Assembly (NCBI GenBank): GCA_949126835.1
Contig: OX421506.1
Location: 27,231,441 to 27,295,440 of the forward strand
Source of the DNA: Anisus vortex
Taxonomy: Eukaryota; Mollusca; Gastropoda; Planorbidae
Direction: 5' to 3'
Length of the DNA: 64,000 bases
Shown: positions 21,506-32,130 of the stretch, one piece after another
How positions within the stretch are numbered: position 1 is the first letter of the stretch
How the letters are laid out: every line of letters starts with the position of its first letter
The notes under the pieces: generated by a model
Database searches by the model: none
Told to the model about the DNA's origin: nothing
What the model saw: only the letters and a program-made list of their open reading frames with translations
Position numbers and translations under genes: made by a program

Positions 21506-24436
21506 ATGGCGCCGAGCAATGGCGACGTGTTGTTTGTGACTCTACTACTTGTGTTATCTTTACTTGTGTTTGTTAATTCTGTACATTGTGTGTTTAAATA
21601 TTCAAGAGAGGACTTGCTACTGTTAAACCCTACGTATTCTAAGCATTTAGGACATGTGAACAATTCATTATTTGTTGGATTATCAACGGAACAAAACAAC
21701 GACAATCACCGTAAACACCAAAACAAAGCCAAGCGTAAAAGGGGTAGGCGAAGTGGATTACTAGTAAAATCGAGAAATCAGTTTAAGAATGGCTACCTGC
21801 CACTACCTACAATTATTCTTTCAAATGTGAACAGACTGTACAACAAAACCGATGAGCTGTTTTCAAAAATAGCAAACCACCAAGACTTTAGGAACAGCCA
21901 GATATTCTGTTTCACAGAAACCTGGTTAGATAAACACCCTGATGATTTAGTTAAACCCCCGAATTTCTCTATTCATAGATGTGATAGAGACAAAAAAGCC
22001 ACAGGAAAGAAAGATGGAGGGGGTGTGTGTTTCATGATAAATAATAACTGGTGCACCAACGTTAAAGTGTTATCAAAAGGTTGTTCTCAGAATTTAGAAC
22101 ATTTATCGCTAAAATGTAGACCTTTTTATCTACCAAGGGAGTTCTCTTCCATAACTTTGACAGCCGTATACATTCACCCCAAAGCTGACAGTAAAGAAAG
22201 CCTTAATGAGCTACGAAGCATTATAGCTAAACAAGAGAATGATGACCCAGATTCGGTCTCTATTATTAGCGGCGATTTCAACCAGGCAAATCTAAGGTCT
22301 GTGCTCCCAGATTTCAACCAGCTTGTCACCTGCCCAACACGGCGCGATAACACACTTGACCACTGTTATTGCAAGATCAAACACGCGTACAAGTCTGTTG
22401 AACGGCCTGGCCTTGGTAATAGTGACCATTCTGTGGTTTTGTTGATACCAATGTACCAACAAAAATCAAAATCTATTGAACCTGTAAAGAAAATAATAAA
22501 ACAATGGACAGTTATGGCGACAGAACAGTTGCAAGACTGTTTTGAAACCACCGAATGGGACATTTTCCGTGATGAACACACAACAATTCATGAGTACACA
22601 GACACGGTTTCTGAATACATAAAATTTTGCGAAGATGTGTGTGTGCCGAAAAAAACAGTTACTTTTTACCCGAATTCAAAAGCATGGGTTGACAAAGACA
22701 TTAAAAGATTAATAAGTGAGAATGACAAAGCCTACAGAAACAGAAAAGAAGAACCAACACTGTTTCGTCAAACAAAGGCGAAGTTGAAAAAAGCAATTAA
22801 AGAAGCAAAAAATAAATATAAAGACAAAATTGAAGATCTTTTCTCCTCAGGGCAAAGTAAGCAAATGTGGGCCAATATGAACACCATAACACAATACAAG
22901 GGCACACCTAAGACCACCGAGTGTGATGACCCCACCCTGCCTGACAGGTTAAACGTATTCTACGCAAGGTTTGATAAAGACAACAAAACTAGCCCTGTCC
23001 CATTGCCATCCAATGACTCGCCACCATTCGTCGTAGACGAGCATGACGTAAGGCGCTCGTTTAGTAAACTGAAAGTTAACAAAGCCGCTGGACCAGACAA
23101 GTTAACAACAAAACTACTAAAAGTGTGTAGTGCAGAGCTGGCACCTGTATTCACTGTTATTTTTAATTGGTCGCTAGAAACCTGCTCGGTCCCTACATGC
23201 CTTAAAAAGTCTACCATTGTGCCTGTGCCTAAAAAGCAGTCCCCACAAACATTAAATGATTACAGACCAGTAGCCTTAACATCTGTGGCTATGAAATGTT
23301 TTGAATCAATTGTTTTGAAATTTTTAAATACTTTACTACCATCAGACTTCGATAATTTTCAATTCGCGTACAGGTCTAATAGATCAGTAGATGACGCTAT
23401 TGCAATAAATGTGCATGAGGTATTAAACCACTTAGAGTTAAGCAAGTCATATGCAAGAATATTATTTATAGACTATAGCTCAGCTTTTAATACCATTATA
23501 CCACAACAATTGTACAACAAACTTTACTACCAACTCTCTTTTCCTGTTAACATATGTAACTGGATTTTAGACTTCTTATTAGAACGCCCACAGGAGGTTA
23601 AAATTAGTAACAATGTGTCAACCAGTATAACGTTAAATACTGGGACCCCCCAAGGTTGTCCATTATCACCTAAACTATATTCTATTTTCACTTATGACTG
23701 TAAAGCAGAACAGCCTGGCTGTCTGGTTATAAAATATGCCGATGATACGACGGTTACTGGCCTAATCAAAAACGCAGATGAGCACGCATATCGTAGCCAA
23801 ATAGACACTATCGTGAGCTGGTGTAGCCAGAACAACTTACACCTTAATGTATCGAAGACAAAAGAAATGATCATAGATTTTAGGAGAAACGAACCCCCAC
23901 CCCCACCCTTGGTTATACAGGGATCAAATGTAGAACGAGTTTATGATTTTAAGTTTCTTGGCACTGTCTTATCCAATGAACTAACATGGGATATTAACTG
24001 CACTGATATCCTTAAGAGAGCAAGGCAGAGAATGTATTTTCTTAGAAAGCTGAAGTCCTGTGGGGTCAATAAAGTGATAATGACTAATTTCTATAGGGCT
24101 ATTATTGAAAGCATACTGACAAGATCTATTGAAGTTTGGTTCGACAGGCTACCTGTAGTTAATTTACACAAGCTAGAATCAGTTGTCAAAAATGCAGAAA
24201 AAATTATTGGCACTAACCTTAAGTCGTTAGAAACATTATACCAAGAGCGCTTAACAGGTAAAATGACTAACATTATGAAGGATAAATCCCACCCCTCGAG
24301 ACATTATTTTGAATTTCTTCCACATGGCCGTCGCCTTCGAGCATTTAGAGGTAGCAGCAGATTTGTTAACAGCTGTTATCCGCAAGCAGTTAAACTGTTC
24401 AATAATACAAGACAGAAGCGTCTTATAAGATCATAA
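21506..24436 (+). CDS. Non-LTR retrotransposon ORF2, endonuclease-reverse transcriptase (CR1/L2/Rex1-like)
   Basis: The frame is open from 21422; I prefer the ATG at 21506 (MAPSNGDVLFV), giving 976 residues, because it starts a hydrophobic segment followed by basic KAKRKRGRR. An AP-type endonuclease follows (about residues 95-320) with FTETWL, GGGVCF, SGDFN (near 256) and NSDHS (near 305). The reverse transcriptase contains NDYRPVALTS, FIDYSSAFNTI (near 652), GTPQGCPLSP and YADDTT (near 743), the catalytic aspartates. LNVSKTKEMIIDFR and FKFLGTVLS mark the thumb. No stop or frameshift breaks it. A 3' UTR follows and ends in a GAATT-type simple tail near 24655. It nicks DNA and reverse-transcribes its own RNA at the break. 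Exact clade is uncertain. Confidence 0.93.
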   Translation: MAPSNGDVLFVTLLLVLSLLVFVNSVHCVFKYSREDLLLLNPTYSKHLGHVNNSLFVGLSTEQNNDNHRKHQNKAKRKRGRRSGLLVKSRNQFKNGYLPLPTIILSNVNRLYNKTDELFSKIANHQDFRNSQIFCFTETWLDKHPDDLVKPPNFSIHRCDRDKKATGKKDGGGVCFMINNNWCTNVKVLSKGCSQNLEHLSLKCRPFYLPREFSSITLTAVYIHPKADSKESLNELRSIIAKQENDDPDSVSIISGDFNQANLRSVLPDFNQLVTCPTRRDNTLDHCYCKIKHAYKSVERPGLGNSDHSVVLLIPMYQQKSKSIEPVKKIIKQWTVMATEQLQDCFETTEWDIFRDEHTTIHEYTDTVSEYIKFCEDVCVPKKTVTFYPNSKAWVDKDIKRLISENDKAYRNRKEEPTLFRQTKAKLKKAIKEAKNKYKDKIEDLFSSGQSKQMWANMNTITQYKGTPKTTECDDPTLPDRLNVFYARFDKDNKTSPVPLPSNDSPPFVVDEHDVRRSFSKLKVNKAAGPDKLTTKLLKVCSAELAPVFTVIFNWSLETCSVPTCLKKSTIVPVPKKQSPQTLNDYRPVALTSVAMKCFESIVLKFLNTLLPSDFDNFQFAYRSNRSVDDAIAINVHEVLNHLELSKSYARILFIDYSSAFNTIIPQQLYNKLYYQLSFPVNICNWILDFLLERPQEVKISNNVSTSITLNTGTPQGCPLSPKLYSIFTYDCKAEQPGCLVIKYADDTTVTGLIKNADEHAYRSQIDTIVSWCSQNNLHLNVSKTKEMIIDFRRNEPPPPPLVIQGSNVERVYDFKFLGTVLSNELTWDINCTDILKRARQRMYFLRKLKSCGVNKVIMTNFYRAIIESILTRSIEVWFDRLPVVNLHKLESVVKNAEKIIGTNLKSLETLYQERLTGKMTNIMKDKSHPSRHYFEFLPHGRRLRAFRGSSRFVNSCYPQAVKLFNNTRQKRLIRS

Positions 24437-24664
24437 CTGTAATAATTTTCCTTATATTCTGTATATTATCATAATGTACATTGTTATAAAAGTGTTTTTT
24501 TTCATTAATTTTCATTGTTGTGTCTTACTAGTATTGTAATGTAATTTTCTTTTTTGTAGATGTCACATTCAACATCACATATTTTCGATGTAAAACGCAT
24601 TGACTGAATAAAATTGAATTGAATTGAATTGATTGAATTGACTAATGGATCCTACTATATATAT
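24437..24664 (+). repeat. 3' UTR and (GAATT)n tail of the LINE
   Basis: An AT-rich trailer contains AATAAAATTGAATTGAATTG repeats at 24609-24640, the short tandem tail typical of CR1-group elements. A (TA)n run follows. Confidence 0.8.
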
Positions 24665-24671
24665 ATATATA

Positions 24672-24905
24672 TAATACATATTGGCATACCAGGCATCGAA
24701 AAAGCTGACAGACTGGCTAGAAAGGGAGCTAGGATGGACCAATATGAAAGACCTGTCAGCTACAACACAGTGTGCAACACGCTACCAAAACAACTTTGCA
24801 ATATGGCAATATGGAACAGCTGAAAAAGACATGTAAGTATGTTTGTCTGGCATTGACTGAAAAAGAGCTAACAGCTCTGCAGACTGGCTAATAGAAGAAG
24901 AAGAA
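24672..24905 (+). pseudogene. LINE RNase H-like C-terminal fragment
   Basis: The frame reads HIGIPGIEKADRLARKGA then PVSYNTVCNTLPKQL and a stop. GxEKADRLAxxGA is the C-terminal RNase H block of LINE ORF2 proteins that carry that domain. Only this end survives. Confidence 0.7.
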
Positions 24906-25379
24906 GAATGTACTGCTCCGAGGAAAATTGCAGACATTTAACAGGACCTGAGCCGTCCAGAAATGCCGTCTCTTCAAAACAGCAGCACATAATTTATAAT
25001 AATTATTATTATTTTTACTTTCAGCTTTTAATTAACTCCAATACTTTTAACTGGTGAAAGGAAAAAGATATTTGTAATAATGCGGTTACTTCCCTTAGTT
25101 CACATTATTAAAAAGTCACGTGTGAAACTTGTGGTCCTAAAACGTTGACCTTAAAATTATCGTCAGAGCCGGGTCAAGATACAGACAACATGGGGAGTTG
25201 CTCGGTGTTGAGTATCCGGGGGAGGGGGAAAGGGTACATGATCAAGACTCTTACAATTAAATAAGAAGTAAACATAACTAGTAGGCCTACGCATGGACAA
25301 GTCTTAATGAGGCGTGAACTTTTGAACCCGAATGTTCGTGAACATCCTGTTCTATTTTTAACTAATAAACCAAAAAAAG
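24906..25379. other. Intergenic, nothing recognised
   Basis: AT-rich stretch with one GGGGGAGGGGGAAAGGG patch at 25219-25232. No gene supported. Confidence 0.5.
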
Positions 25380-25384
25380 CATGC

Positions 25385-25870
25385 TTTTGCTGGTGTTTGA
25401 CAATTGATTTCAACCTCGACGGCCAGTTCTAGTCTTTTAGAATTATACAAAGGATACAATATTAGTTATGAGGAATCCGTTTTTAACGGCGATAATTAAT
25501 AATCAAGTGTTAGTCGCGTGAGGTTAAATGTTTATTTGTTTACAAAATAAATGAGTCAAGAGTTGCGTTTCTTGGTTATTGAAAAACAAAATGCGTAAAT
25601 TCATAAAAACGAATAACAAAAATTCTTTTGCATTAAGCAATAAGTTTGATATTTTAAAAAGGTGATTTTTCACTTCTGACTTTCACAATACATTGTTTTG
25701 TTTTGTAAACATCTTTTGGAAATGAAATAAATTTTAATCCCCAATAAATTTGAGTACAACCAGTAACCCAGCACACAGACATTGTTTCGAAAAAAATGAT
25801 CGAATAAGAACGGAAATGTTTTTGCACGTGACCTTTTATGCATGCATACACGTTAAGACTTGTCAATTGT
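25385..25870 (-). repeat. THAP-domain fragment and flanks, copy 1
   Basis: On the minus strand an ATG at 25782 opens MSVCWVTGCTQIYWGLKF then ISFPKDVYKTKQCIVKV. This is the first half of a THAP zinc finger: C-x4-C, then FPKD, with the usual Trp of KxWIV replaced by Cys. The whole block, including non-coding flanks on both sides, aligns with 57600-58135. It is probably the first exon of a P-element-type transposon or of a duplicated THAP gene. The second Cys-His pair is not present here. Confidence 0.7.
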
Positions 25871-26325
25871 TTTCAATAAGACGTTTTAAAACTGTCTGTG
25901 AGAGTGTGACAGAGTGATATATAGTGCGAGGAAGAGAGAGAGAGAGAGAGAGAGATATTAAGAGGATGCCCGGATGTTTACTCTCTTTCTCTTTTGAATA
26001 AAAACAAAAGTTTTCAAATTATCCAAATCATACACTGAACAGAAATAGACACACTTTCATAACAATCTATTTAATAATAGCAGATCATATTAACCACCCA
26101 ATGCATTTACAAATGTACAGCTATTTTAACATAAAACACAGTATAATTTCAATAATATTTTATATTACAATATGTCGTAGTGGCGAGAACACTGAAATGT
26201 AGTGAAATTATAAATTGACAAAATGGCTATATTATTCACTACTATACTAATAACATTTATTTAGAAATGTCAGTTAAGTTGAGTTAAGTCACATAGCATT
26301 CTCATATCTATAATATAGTTTGACG
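25871..26325. other. Intergenic, nothing recognised
   Basis: AT-rich apart from a (GA)n run at 25933-25955. Confidence 0.5.
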
Positions 26326-26329
26326 AAGG

Positions 26330-26612
26330 AGAAACCTACCCTACACACCGCGTGACACCGGTACAAACGTTGCAGAGGGTAGAAATCGCCTTAGCACGGA
26401 GGCTAAAACAGCAGCGAAGAAAAGTAAAGAACTTAGGCTGCCCCTTGACCAACTCCAACGGTCCCGCTTTCAAGTGCCAGAGATGCGACAGAGTCTGTCT
26501 CTCAGGGGTAGGTCTCCACAGACACAGCCAATGCTGCAAAACTGGCGAAATCACAAGAGCGCACATCGAATACTATGGAGCCAATGATTATAGGTATAAA
26601 AATGACGAAGTT
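26330..26612 (+). pseudogene. LINE C-terminal fragment with zinc-finger-like motif
   Basis: The open frame from 26352 has basic RRLKQQRRKVKN then GPAFKCQRCDRVCLSGVGLH and RHSQCC. A similar CxxC...GLHxHS block (FKCLKCSRDCHSRVGLHSHS) directly follows the LINE remnant at 55995-56940, so I read this as an orphan C terminus of the same LINE group rather than a host zinc-finger gene. Confidence 0.65.
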
Positions 26613-27100
26613 TAATATTGCTTTCAAAATTTTGACTAACTCTAATCATAAATGAAGCTATATGCAATAAAAAAAAGCATCGATACATTTAATTACAGTT
26701 AAAAAATGGATTCGGTGTTTACACAGAGCAATATTCGATACATTAGTAATACAGATTTTAAAAAATGATAAATAGAATATACACAACATTTATATTTTTA
26801 ATTGCAATATTACAGTAAACATTGTTAAAAATAGTGAACACAAATTATTTAAGTTTTTTTTTTAAACATCATAGCTTTTCAATAAAAAGAAAATAACAAC
26901 AACTCAATGATGGGTGGATGAGTATTACTTGGCTTACTGTGAATGAGAACTTTATTTAAATTACCGTTTCAGGTGATAATCGTCATTTCATTACGCTTAA
27001 CATCCTTACGCTCTAGACGTATGTGCCTGAAGGCTCATCTATATTTTTTAAGTCAATTATAGTAAGGTGATGATCATCTATAGTCTATAGGGCTAATAAA
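26613..27100. other. Intergenic, nothing recognised
   Basis: AT-rich, with no open frame of interest. Confidence 0.5.
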
Positions 27101-27104
27101 GATA

Positions 27105-27185
27105 TTTAATGGGGGGATTGTATGGCTTACACGATGCCCAGTCGCCTTTACTTTTGTCCCAAATTAATGTTAGGTTCGTGCATAG
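27105..27185 (-). repeat. SINE family A, 3' body fragment
   Basis: GGGGGGATTGTATGGCTTAC, then CAGTCGCCTTTACTTTTGTC and AATTAATGTTAGG correspond to the body of the copies at 8210-8477 and 21127-21355. The tRNA-like head is missing. Confidence 0.65.
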
Positions 27186-27604
27186 CCTAATAGAAGATAC
27201 TTCGAGATAATCCTATGGACAAAATTGCATATACTTTTTTTTGTGTGGAAATCCAATCTATCGCGATGGTGTTAGAGCCAACGGGTGCAAGAATAAAACA
27301 ACATACAAGCGAATTTTTTTTTGTCATAAAACAACAACTACAAGAAATACAACACAAGTCGATGATAAACTTCGTCATAAAATTATGTACATAGACGTAG
27401 ATTTAGAAGTAAATTATATTGACACACTAATTTATGGTAATTTATTTTTCTTTTAAAACAAAATAACGTTACATTTTAGATGAGTTCAACCGAAAAAAAC
27501 TTTGTTTGTTATTTTATAATCTGGAAGAATCTGTCAAAGTCTAATCAAAGAGATTAGTATATATAGATTGTCATTGTGTAAAATAATAACCAATTGAGAT
27601 GTGT

Positions 27605-28012
27605 ATGATGTGTGTGTGTGGAGTCCGAAATCCATTGGTTAATTTAAAGACACGTGACCTTATTTTTCTTTTGCAATCCCGCTTCATGCATGTGTCCTCC
27701 CTTGCTGAGTGGTTAGCCTTGCCGACTGCCATGCGGGCGACCTGGGTTTGACCCCCCTCCCACCCCCTATAAATTTTTTTATTATTTTTCTACTTTTATT
27801 TCCATTAATATTACTGGGTTGTTTTTTCTATAAAAAAAAATTTTCTTAAAATGTTTTCAATAAGAAAGATTTTATAATTATATTTTAGACATGCAGGAGA
27901 CGGGTGTTCTATTCTCAGCCAGGGATAGTACTAACTTTTTGTTAAATAAAAATACCTTTCTGATCATTGTTGTGTTATCTCCCCGGGCAACGCCGGGCAA
28001 TTCAGCTTGTGT
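27605..28012 (+). repeat. tRNA-like dispersed repeat, copy 2
   Basis: It shares AAAGACACGTGACCTT, GCTGAGTGG, GCCATGCGGGCGACCTGGGT and CAGCCAGGGATAGT with 3736-4236. The A-box region is TTGCTGAGTGG and the B-box region GGTTTGACCC, one step less intact than copy 1. The far end, CCCCGGGCAACGCCGGG followed by CAATTCAGCTTGT, forms a GC-rich hairpin with a short downstream tail as in Helitron termini, although CTTGT departs from CTRRT. Confidence 0.65.
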
Positions 28013-28239
28013 TATAAATAAAACTAAAAAAAGAGTGAATCATAGGATTTATACAAGTGTTTTGGATTTTGTTTAACTATTTCGACACACAAAACTTCAA
28101 CTTCTATAAGACGACCTTCTATAACAGACATTTTGCTTTATTTTATTGTGGCAAGCATTTTGTCTTTTTAAGTGAAAAACTTGCACTATTGTACGGTATG
28201 ATCTTTAATATACAGTGCTCTAAGGCTTTTAAAATCTTT

Positions 28240-28245
28240 TTTATT
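28240..28245 (-). promoter_or_regulatory. Poly(A) signal of the claudin-like gene
   Basis: TTTATT on the plus strand gives AATAAA on the minus strand, about 160 bases downstream of the stop codon at 28405. Confidence 0.5.
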
Positions 28246-28404
28246 GAGGTTGGATTTCTATGATAAATACTTTTGAAATATGTTTTAATCTGGTATGTCA
28301 ATTCTTTTACACACACACACACACAAAAAGCGTTAAAATGAACACTTTATAGAATACACAATGCAGTAATACAGTAGGCACATAACCTCGAAATGTAGAG
28401 GTGT

Positions 28405-31400
28405 TTAGAAGTGTGTGTCGCCTTCTGCTATCGGAACGAATTCGACATTATCAGGGCTGTTCTTCCTTTGCGACTTGGTCGAAGACTCTGACCCTGTGGT
28501 CCTCCTCGCGGTCCACACGGAAGCCACCAGCAAGGGCAGCGCGGACAGGACACAGAGGGAGCCCGCGGCGATGTCGAGGGCGAAGCTCCAGCCGACGTCC
28601 AGAAATTTATCTAGGATGGCGATCTCAAAAGCTGTTCTCTGCAGGCTGCTGTTGGGAGGGCTGAAGTAGATATTGTTGGATGCGACTGTATAGAGCTCGA
28701 CGCTGTACTTAGCGGCAAATGTGATATCCGAACTGAGAATCAATATACCTGGAAATAAAAGATAGAGAAACGTATTACTTATTGCAAAAATAATTTGAAG
28801 GTCGTCAGATAAATGTGTAGCTTGATGTCTTCCCGTTTTGACATCCGGGCATGGAATGTATTACCAGTAACTAAGCATCGTTTAAAACATCAAACAAAAT
28901 GCAAGACTAAGACTCAAAACACGGATAAGCGTAGGACGCAATAGTTTTCTTTATAGAAACTTTACAACGAAACTATCGACTCTTTTCTGAAACGTTCTAA
29001 TGTTGTTGTTTTCTAGTGTGCAATGTTTGTTTTTTCCTTTTTGCAGTATCTTCATGAAAACAGCGTATGCTCACCTCCAGAGACGGCAAAGGTCACGGAG
29101 ACCACCAGGAGTAGATTGACACATCTGGCCAGGTCAGTTGCCGCCCAGGCAACGGTCGCCACTACTCCACCGCCGGCCACGAGGACACCAACAATGGACA
29201 GGACCTGGGCCGACTGAAGCCAGTCTGAAATTTGTGTCAATAAATAGAAAAACATTTTGCGTTAGACACAATCTCTGACTTGTACCAAAGACTATAATAA
29301 GTTGGGCCGCTTGCTCTATTTTTAGAGCTTATAATATTATGTTCTTTTTTTTCCCTGCGCGACCAATAAGCTGTCTTAATGACTTCTACGCTCCTACGAT
29401 TGCATTAAAGGTTTCCGCTGTATACAACTTTCAATTTTACTCTTAATTTTCCATTGAGAAAATCATAGTGAACTACTAAACCGGAAGCCTAAAGGACTTA
29501 GTGCGATCGGGAATTCTGATACTAAGTGTTTCAAGTCGTCAAAGAGTAGAAATATCAAAGCAAGTTGTCCATCTTATAAAGTTTTTGCTTGTACACATAA
29601 TACATACACAGGCGTTAAAAGAGGATTAGTAAATATTGCAAATGTAATGAATAAATTTACACAAACCATTAACAAAAAATTTTTTTATACACCATAAACT
29701 AAGTATTTCTCTTTGCATTTTTATTGTTTCAGTTAAAAATTCCATAGATTTCGCCACACACGCACAAGAAAAAAAAAGGAAATTCAAAATGATCATCATA
29801 AAGTGAAATGTGGTGAGATGGAGGGCTGAAAATTCGATAGAATATCTTGTCATGGACAACTAGCCTATCTGTCAAGTTTAAGCTCGACAGTATGACAGGA
29901 AGTGTGTCAATAAGCCTTACAAAAGATTTTGTCAGTCACAAAGTCACAACGTTTTTTGAAGTTAATAAAAAGATTACAACAAAAAAAAAATCAATAAGCT
30001 TACTTAGAACCATTTGTATGTAAGATAACAATCAGCAACATATTATTATGCTTTGAGTAGATTAAAGAGGAATTTCTTAGATTATCTTAGCATTATGTAT
30101 AGACTAATGTATAGACTTTTAAAGACAAAGATAAATAGATAAATAGATAAACAAATAAATAGATAAATAGATAAATAGATAAATAGATAAATAGATAAAT
30201 AGATAAATAGATAAATAGATAAATAGATAAATAGATAAATAGATAAATAGATAAATAGATAAATAGATAAATAGATAAATAGATAAATAGATAAATAGAT
30301 AAATAGATAAATAGATAAATAGATAAATAGATAAATAGATAAATAGATAAATAGATAAATAGATAAATAGATAAATAGATAAATAGATAAATAGATAAAT
30401 AGATAAATAGATAAATAGATAAATAGATAAATAGATAAATAGATAAATAGATAAATAGATAAATAGATAAATAGATAAATAGATAAATAGATGAATAGAT
30501 GAATAGATGAATAGATGAATAGATGAATAGATGAATAGATAAATAGATATATAGATAAATAGATGAATAGATAAATAGATAAATAGATCAATAGATATAT
30601 AGATAAAAAGATAAATAGATAAATAGATGAATAGACAAAAAGATAAAAAGCCAAAATAGATAACAGATAAGAAGATAAATAGATAAATAGATAAATAGAT
30701 AAATAGATAAATAGATAAATAGATAAATAGATAAATAGATAAATAGATAAATAGATAAATAGATAAATAGATAAATAGATAAATAGATAAATAGATAAAT
30801 AGATAAATAGATAAATAGATAAATAGATATTTAGATAAATAGATAAATAGATAAATAGATAAATAGATAAATAGATACATAGATACATAGATAAATAGAT
30901 AAATAGATAAATAGATAAATAGATAAATAGATAAATAGATAAAAATAGATAAATAGATAAATAGATAAATAGATAAGAAGATAAATAGATAAATAGATAA
31001 ATAGATAAATAGATAAATAGATAAATAGATAAATAGATAAATAGATACATAGATAAATAGATAAATAGATAAATAGATAAATAGATAAATAGATAAATAA
31101 ATAGATAAATTGATAAATTTATAGATAGATAATTTTAGCAATTTACTTACACGGCGACGTAATGATATCCTTTTCCAAAGATCCGTTGGTACTAAAGACG
31201 TAACACTTGCTTTCGTTCTTGTGTGAGATGGAAAGGGCGCCAACACACAGCCGCCACAGACCATAGTTCAACTGGGCGTTTACTCCAGTTAAATTGTCCT
31301 GGGAAAAACGGCCTACACACACCACGACATATAAAATATTAATTCAAGGTCTAAATTATATATATATATGTATAAGAACTGTGGTAGTTAATAAGTACTA

Positions 31401-32120
31401 AAATAACCCTTAAATTAAATCATTAAAACAGAAAAATAAGCAACATTATAATAAGGTACAGTATATAATATAGATTACCAATGAAAACATCACATAGTAC
31501 TGCTTATACCAAATGATACACAATTACACAATATTTGTGGGAAACATTTAGGAAGGTTCTAAAATTCATCTCTTGTATAAATCGAAATGACTAGACCAGG
31601 GATGGGCAACATACAGCACGCGTGCCAGGCTTGACGCGCAAAGCGATTTTCAATGGCACGCAAAAGACTCGGAAAAAAAGAAATCCAAGTATCTTTTGCA
31701 GAGAAAGTGAGTGCCAAAGCAGGATGACTTTTAGTCTGTTGGCACGCTGAATAAATTAGAAATCCCACTTTGGCTCACTGTTGTTATCAAAAGGTTGCCG
31801 AAATCTGGACTAAACTATTATAACGAACGACGGACAAGAGGTGTTTTATATTTCAACACCGTAACGCCATCAATGAAGGCTCCAGAAACAAGGTGGGGTG
31901 GAGGAGTTGATGAAAGAGTGGAATGAAGGCGTACAAACTATGAGATGTACCAACCTGTAATATTGACTGCGGCGTATTTCGCGTCTCCGTCCGTCAACAA
32001 GGCGAAGTAGTCGGTGGACATGCTAATTACGTGAAGCACGACTCCGATCAGCAGAAGGGATCCGCCGATGACCACCAGCAGGAATGGTGCCCTTGGTTTT
32101 ATGTTGAACAGAAACGTCAT
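28405..32120 (-). CDS. Claudin/PMP22-superfamily four-helix membrane protein, 273 aa
   Basis: Four exons on the minus strand, 31955-32120, 31151-31312, 29075-29224 and 28405-28748, join in frame, each at phase 1. Donors are GTTGGT, GTAAGT and GTGAGC; acceptors end GTAG, TTTCAG and TTCCAG. Helix 1 spans about residues 11-33. The first extracellular loop carries N-glycosylation sequons (NIT, NLT, NES) and the superfamily signature GLWRLC at 73-78 with a second Cys at 92, a longer spacing than in vertebrate claudins. Helix 2 is about 115-137, helix 3 about 141-163 and helix 4 about 212-238. The cytoplasmic tail is polar (RRTTGSESSTKSQRK). The family works in cell-cell contacts and as channel or receptor subunits; the exact member is not identifiable. 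Introns contain a hAT MITE (intron 1), a 1-kb AAATAGAT array (intron 2) and a LINE end (intron 3). Confidence 0.9.
28824..28968 (+). repeat. LINE 3' end fragment in intron 3
   Basis: CCGGGCATGGAATGTATTAC followed by AAAATGCAAGACTAAGACTC and GTAGGACGCAATAGTTTTCT matches the 3' ends at 48711-48905 and 58729-58912, which retain an AWN(G/R)LPE-type coding end. Confidence 0.7.
30122..31130. repeat. 8-bp AAATAGAT array, about 1 kb
   Basis: Roughly 120 tandem copies of AAATAGAT with scattered variants (GAATAGAT run at 30487-30538, ACATAGAT, TATAGATA). It lies wholly in intron 2 of the claudin-like gene. Because 8 is not a multiple of 3, all frames give the same 8-residue LFIYLSIY cycle, which explains the two minus-strand open frames of over 300 codons. 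They are not genes. Confidence 0.98.
31597..31807 (-). mobile_element. 211-bp hAT MITE in intron 1 of the claudin-like gene
   Basis: Both ends match the nested element at 15035-16258: CAGGGATGGGCAAC...CGATTTTCAATGGCACGC on one side and TGTTGGCACGCTGAATAAAT...GGTTGCCG on the other. Flanks GACTAGAC (31589-31596) and GACTAAAC (31808-31815) form an 8-bp target duplication with one mismatch. The interior is almost completely deleted. Confidence 0.85.
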
Positions 32121-32130
32121 GGTTGGTCAG

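Noticed and set aside
26352..26615. Host C2H2 zinc-finger gene
   Set aside because: The same finger arrangement follows a LINE ORF2 at 55995-57130, so an orphan LINE end explains it better.
30082..31264. Minus-strand ORFs of 322 and 381 codons (LFIYLSIY repeats)
   Set aside because: Pure translation of the AAATAGAT array; it lies in an intron, and all frames give the same cycle.
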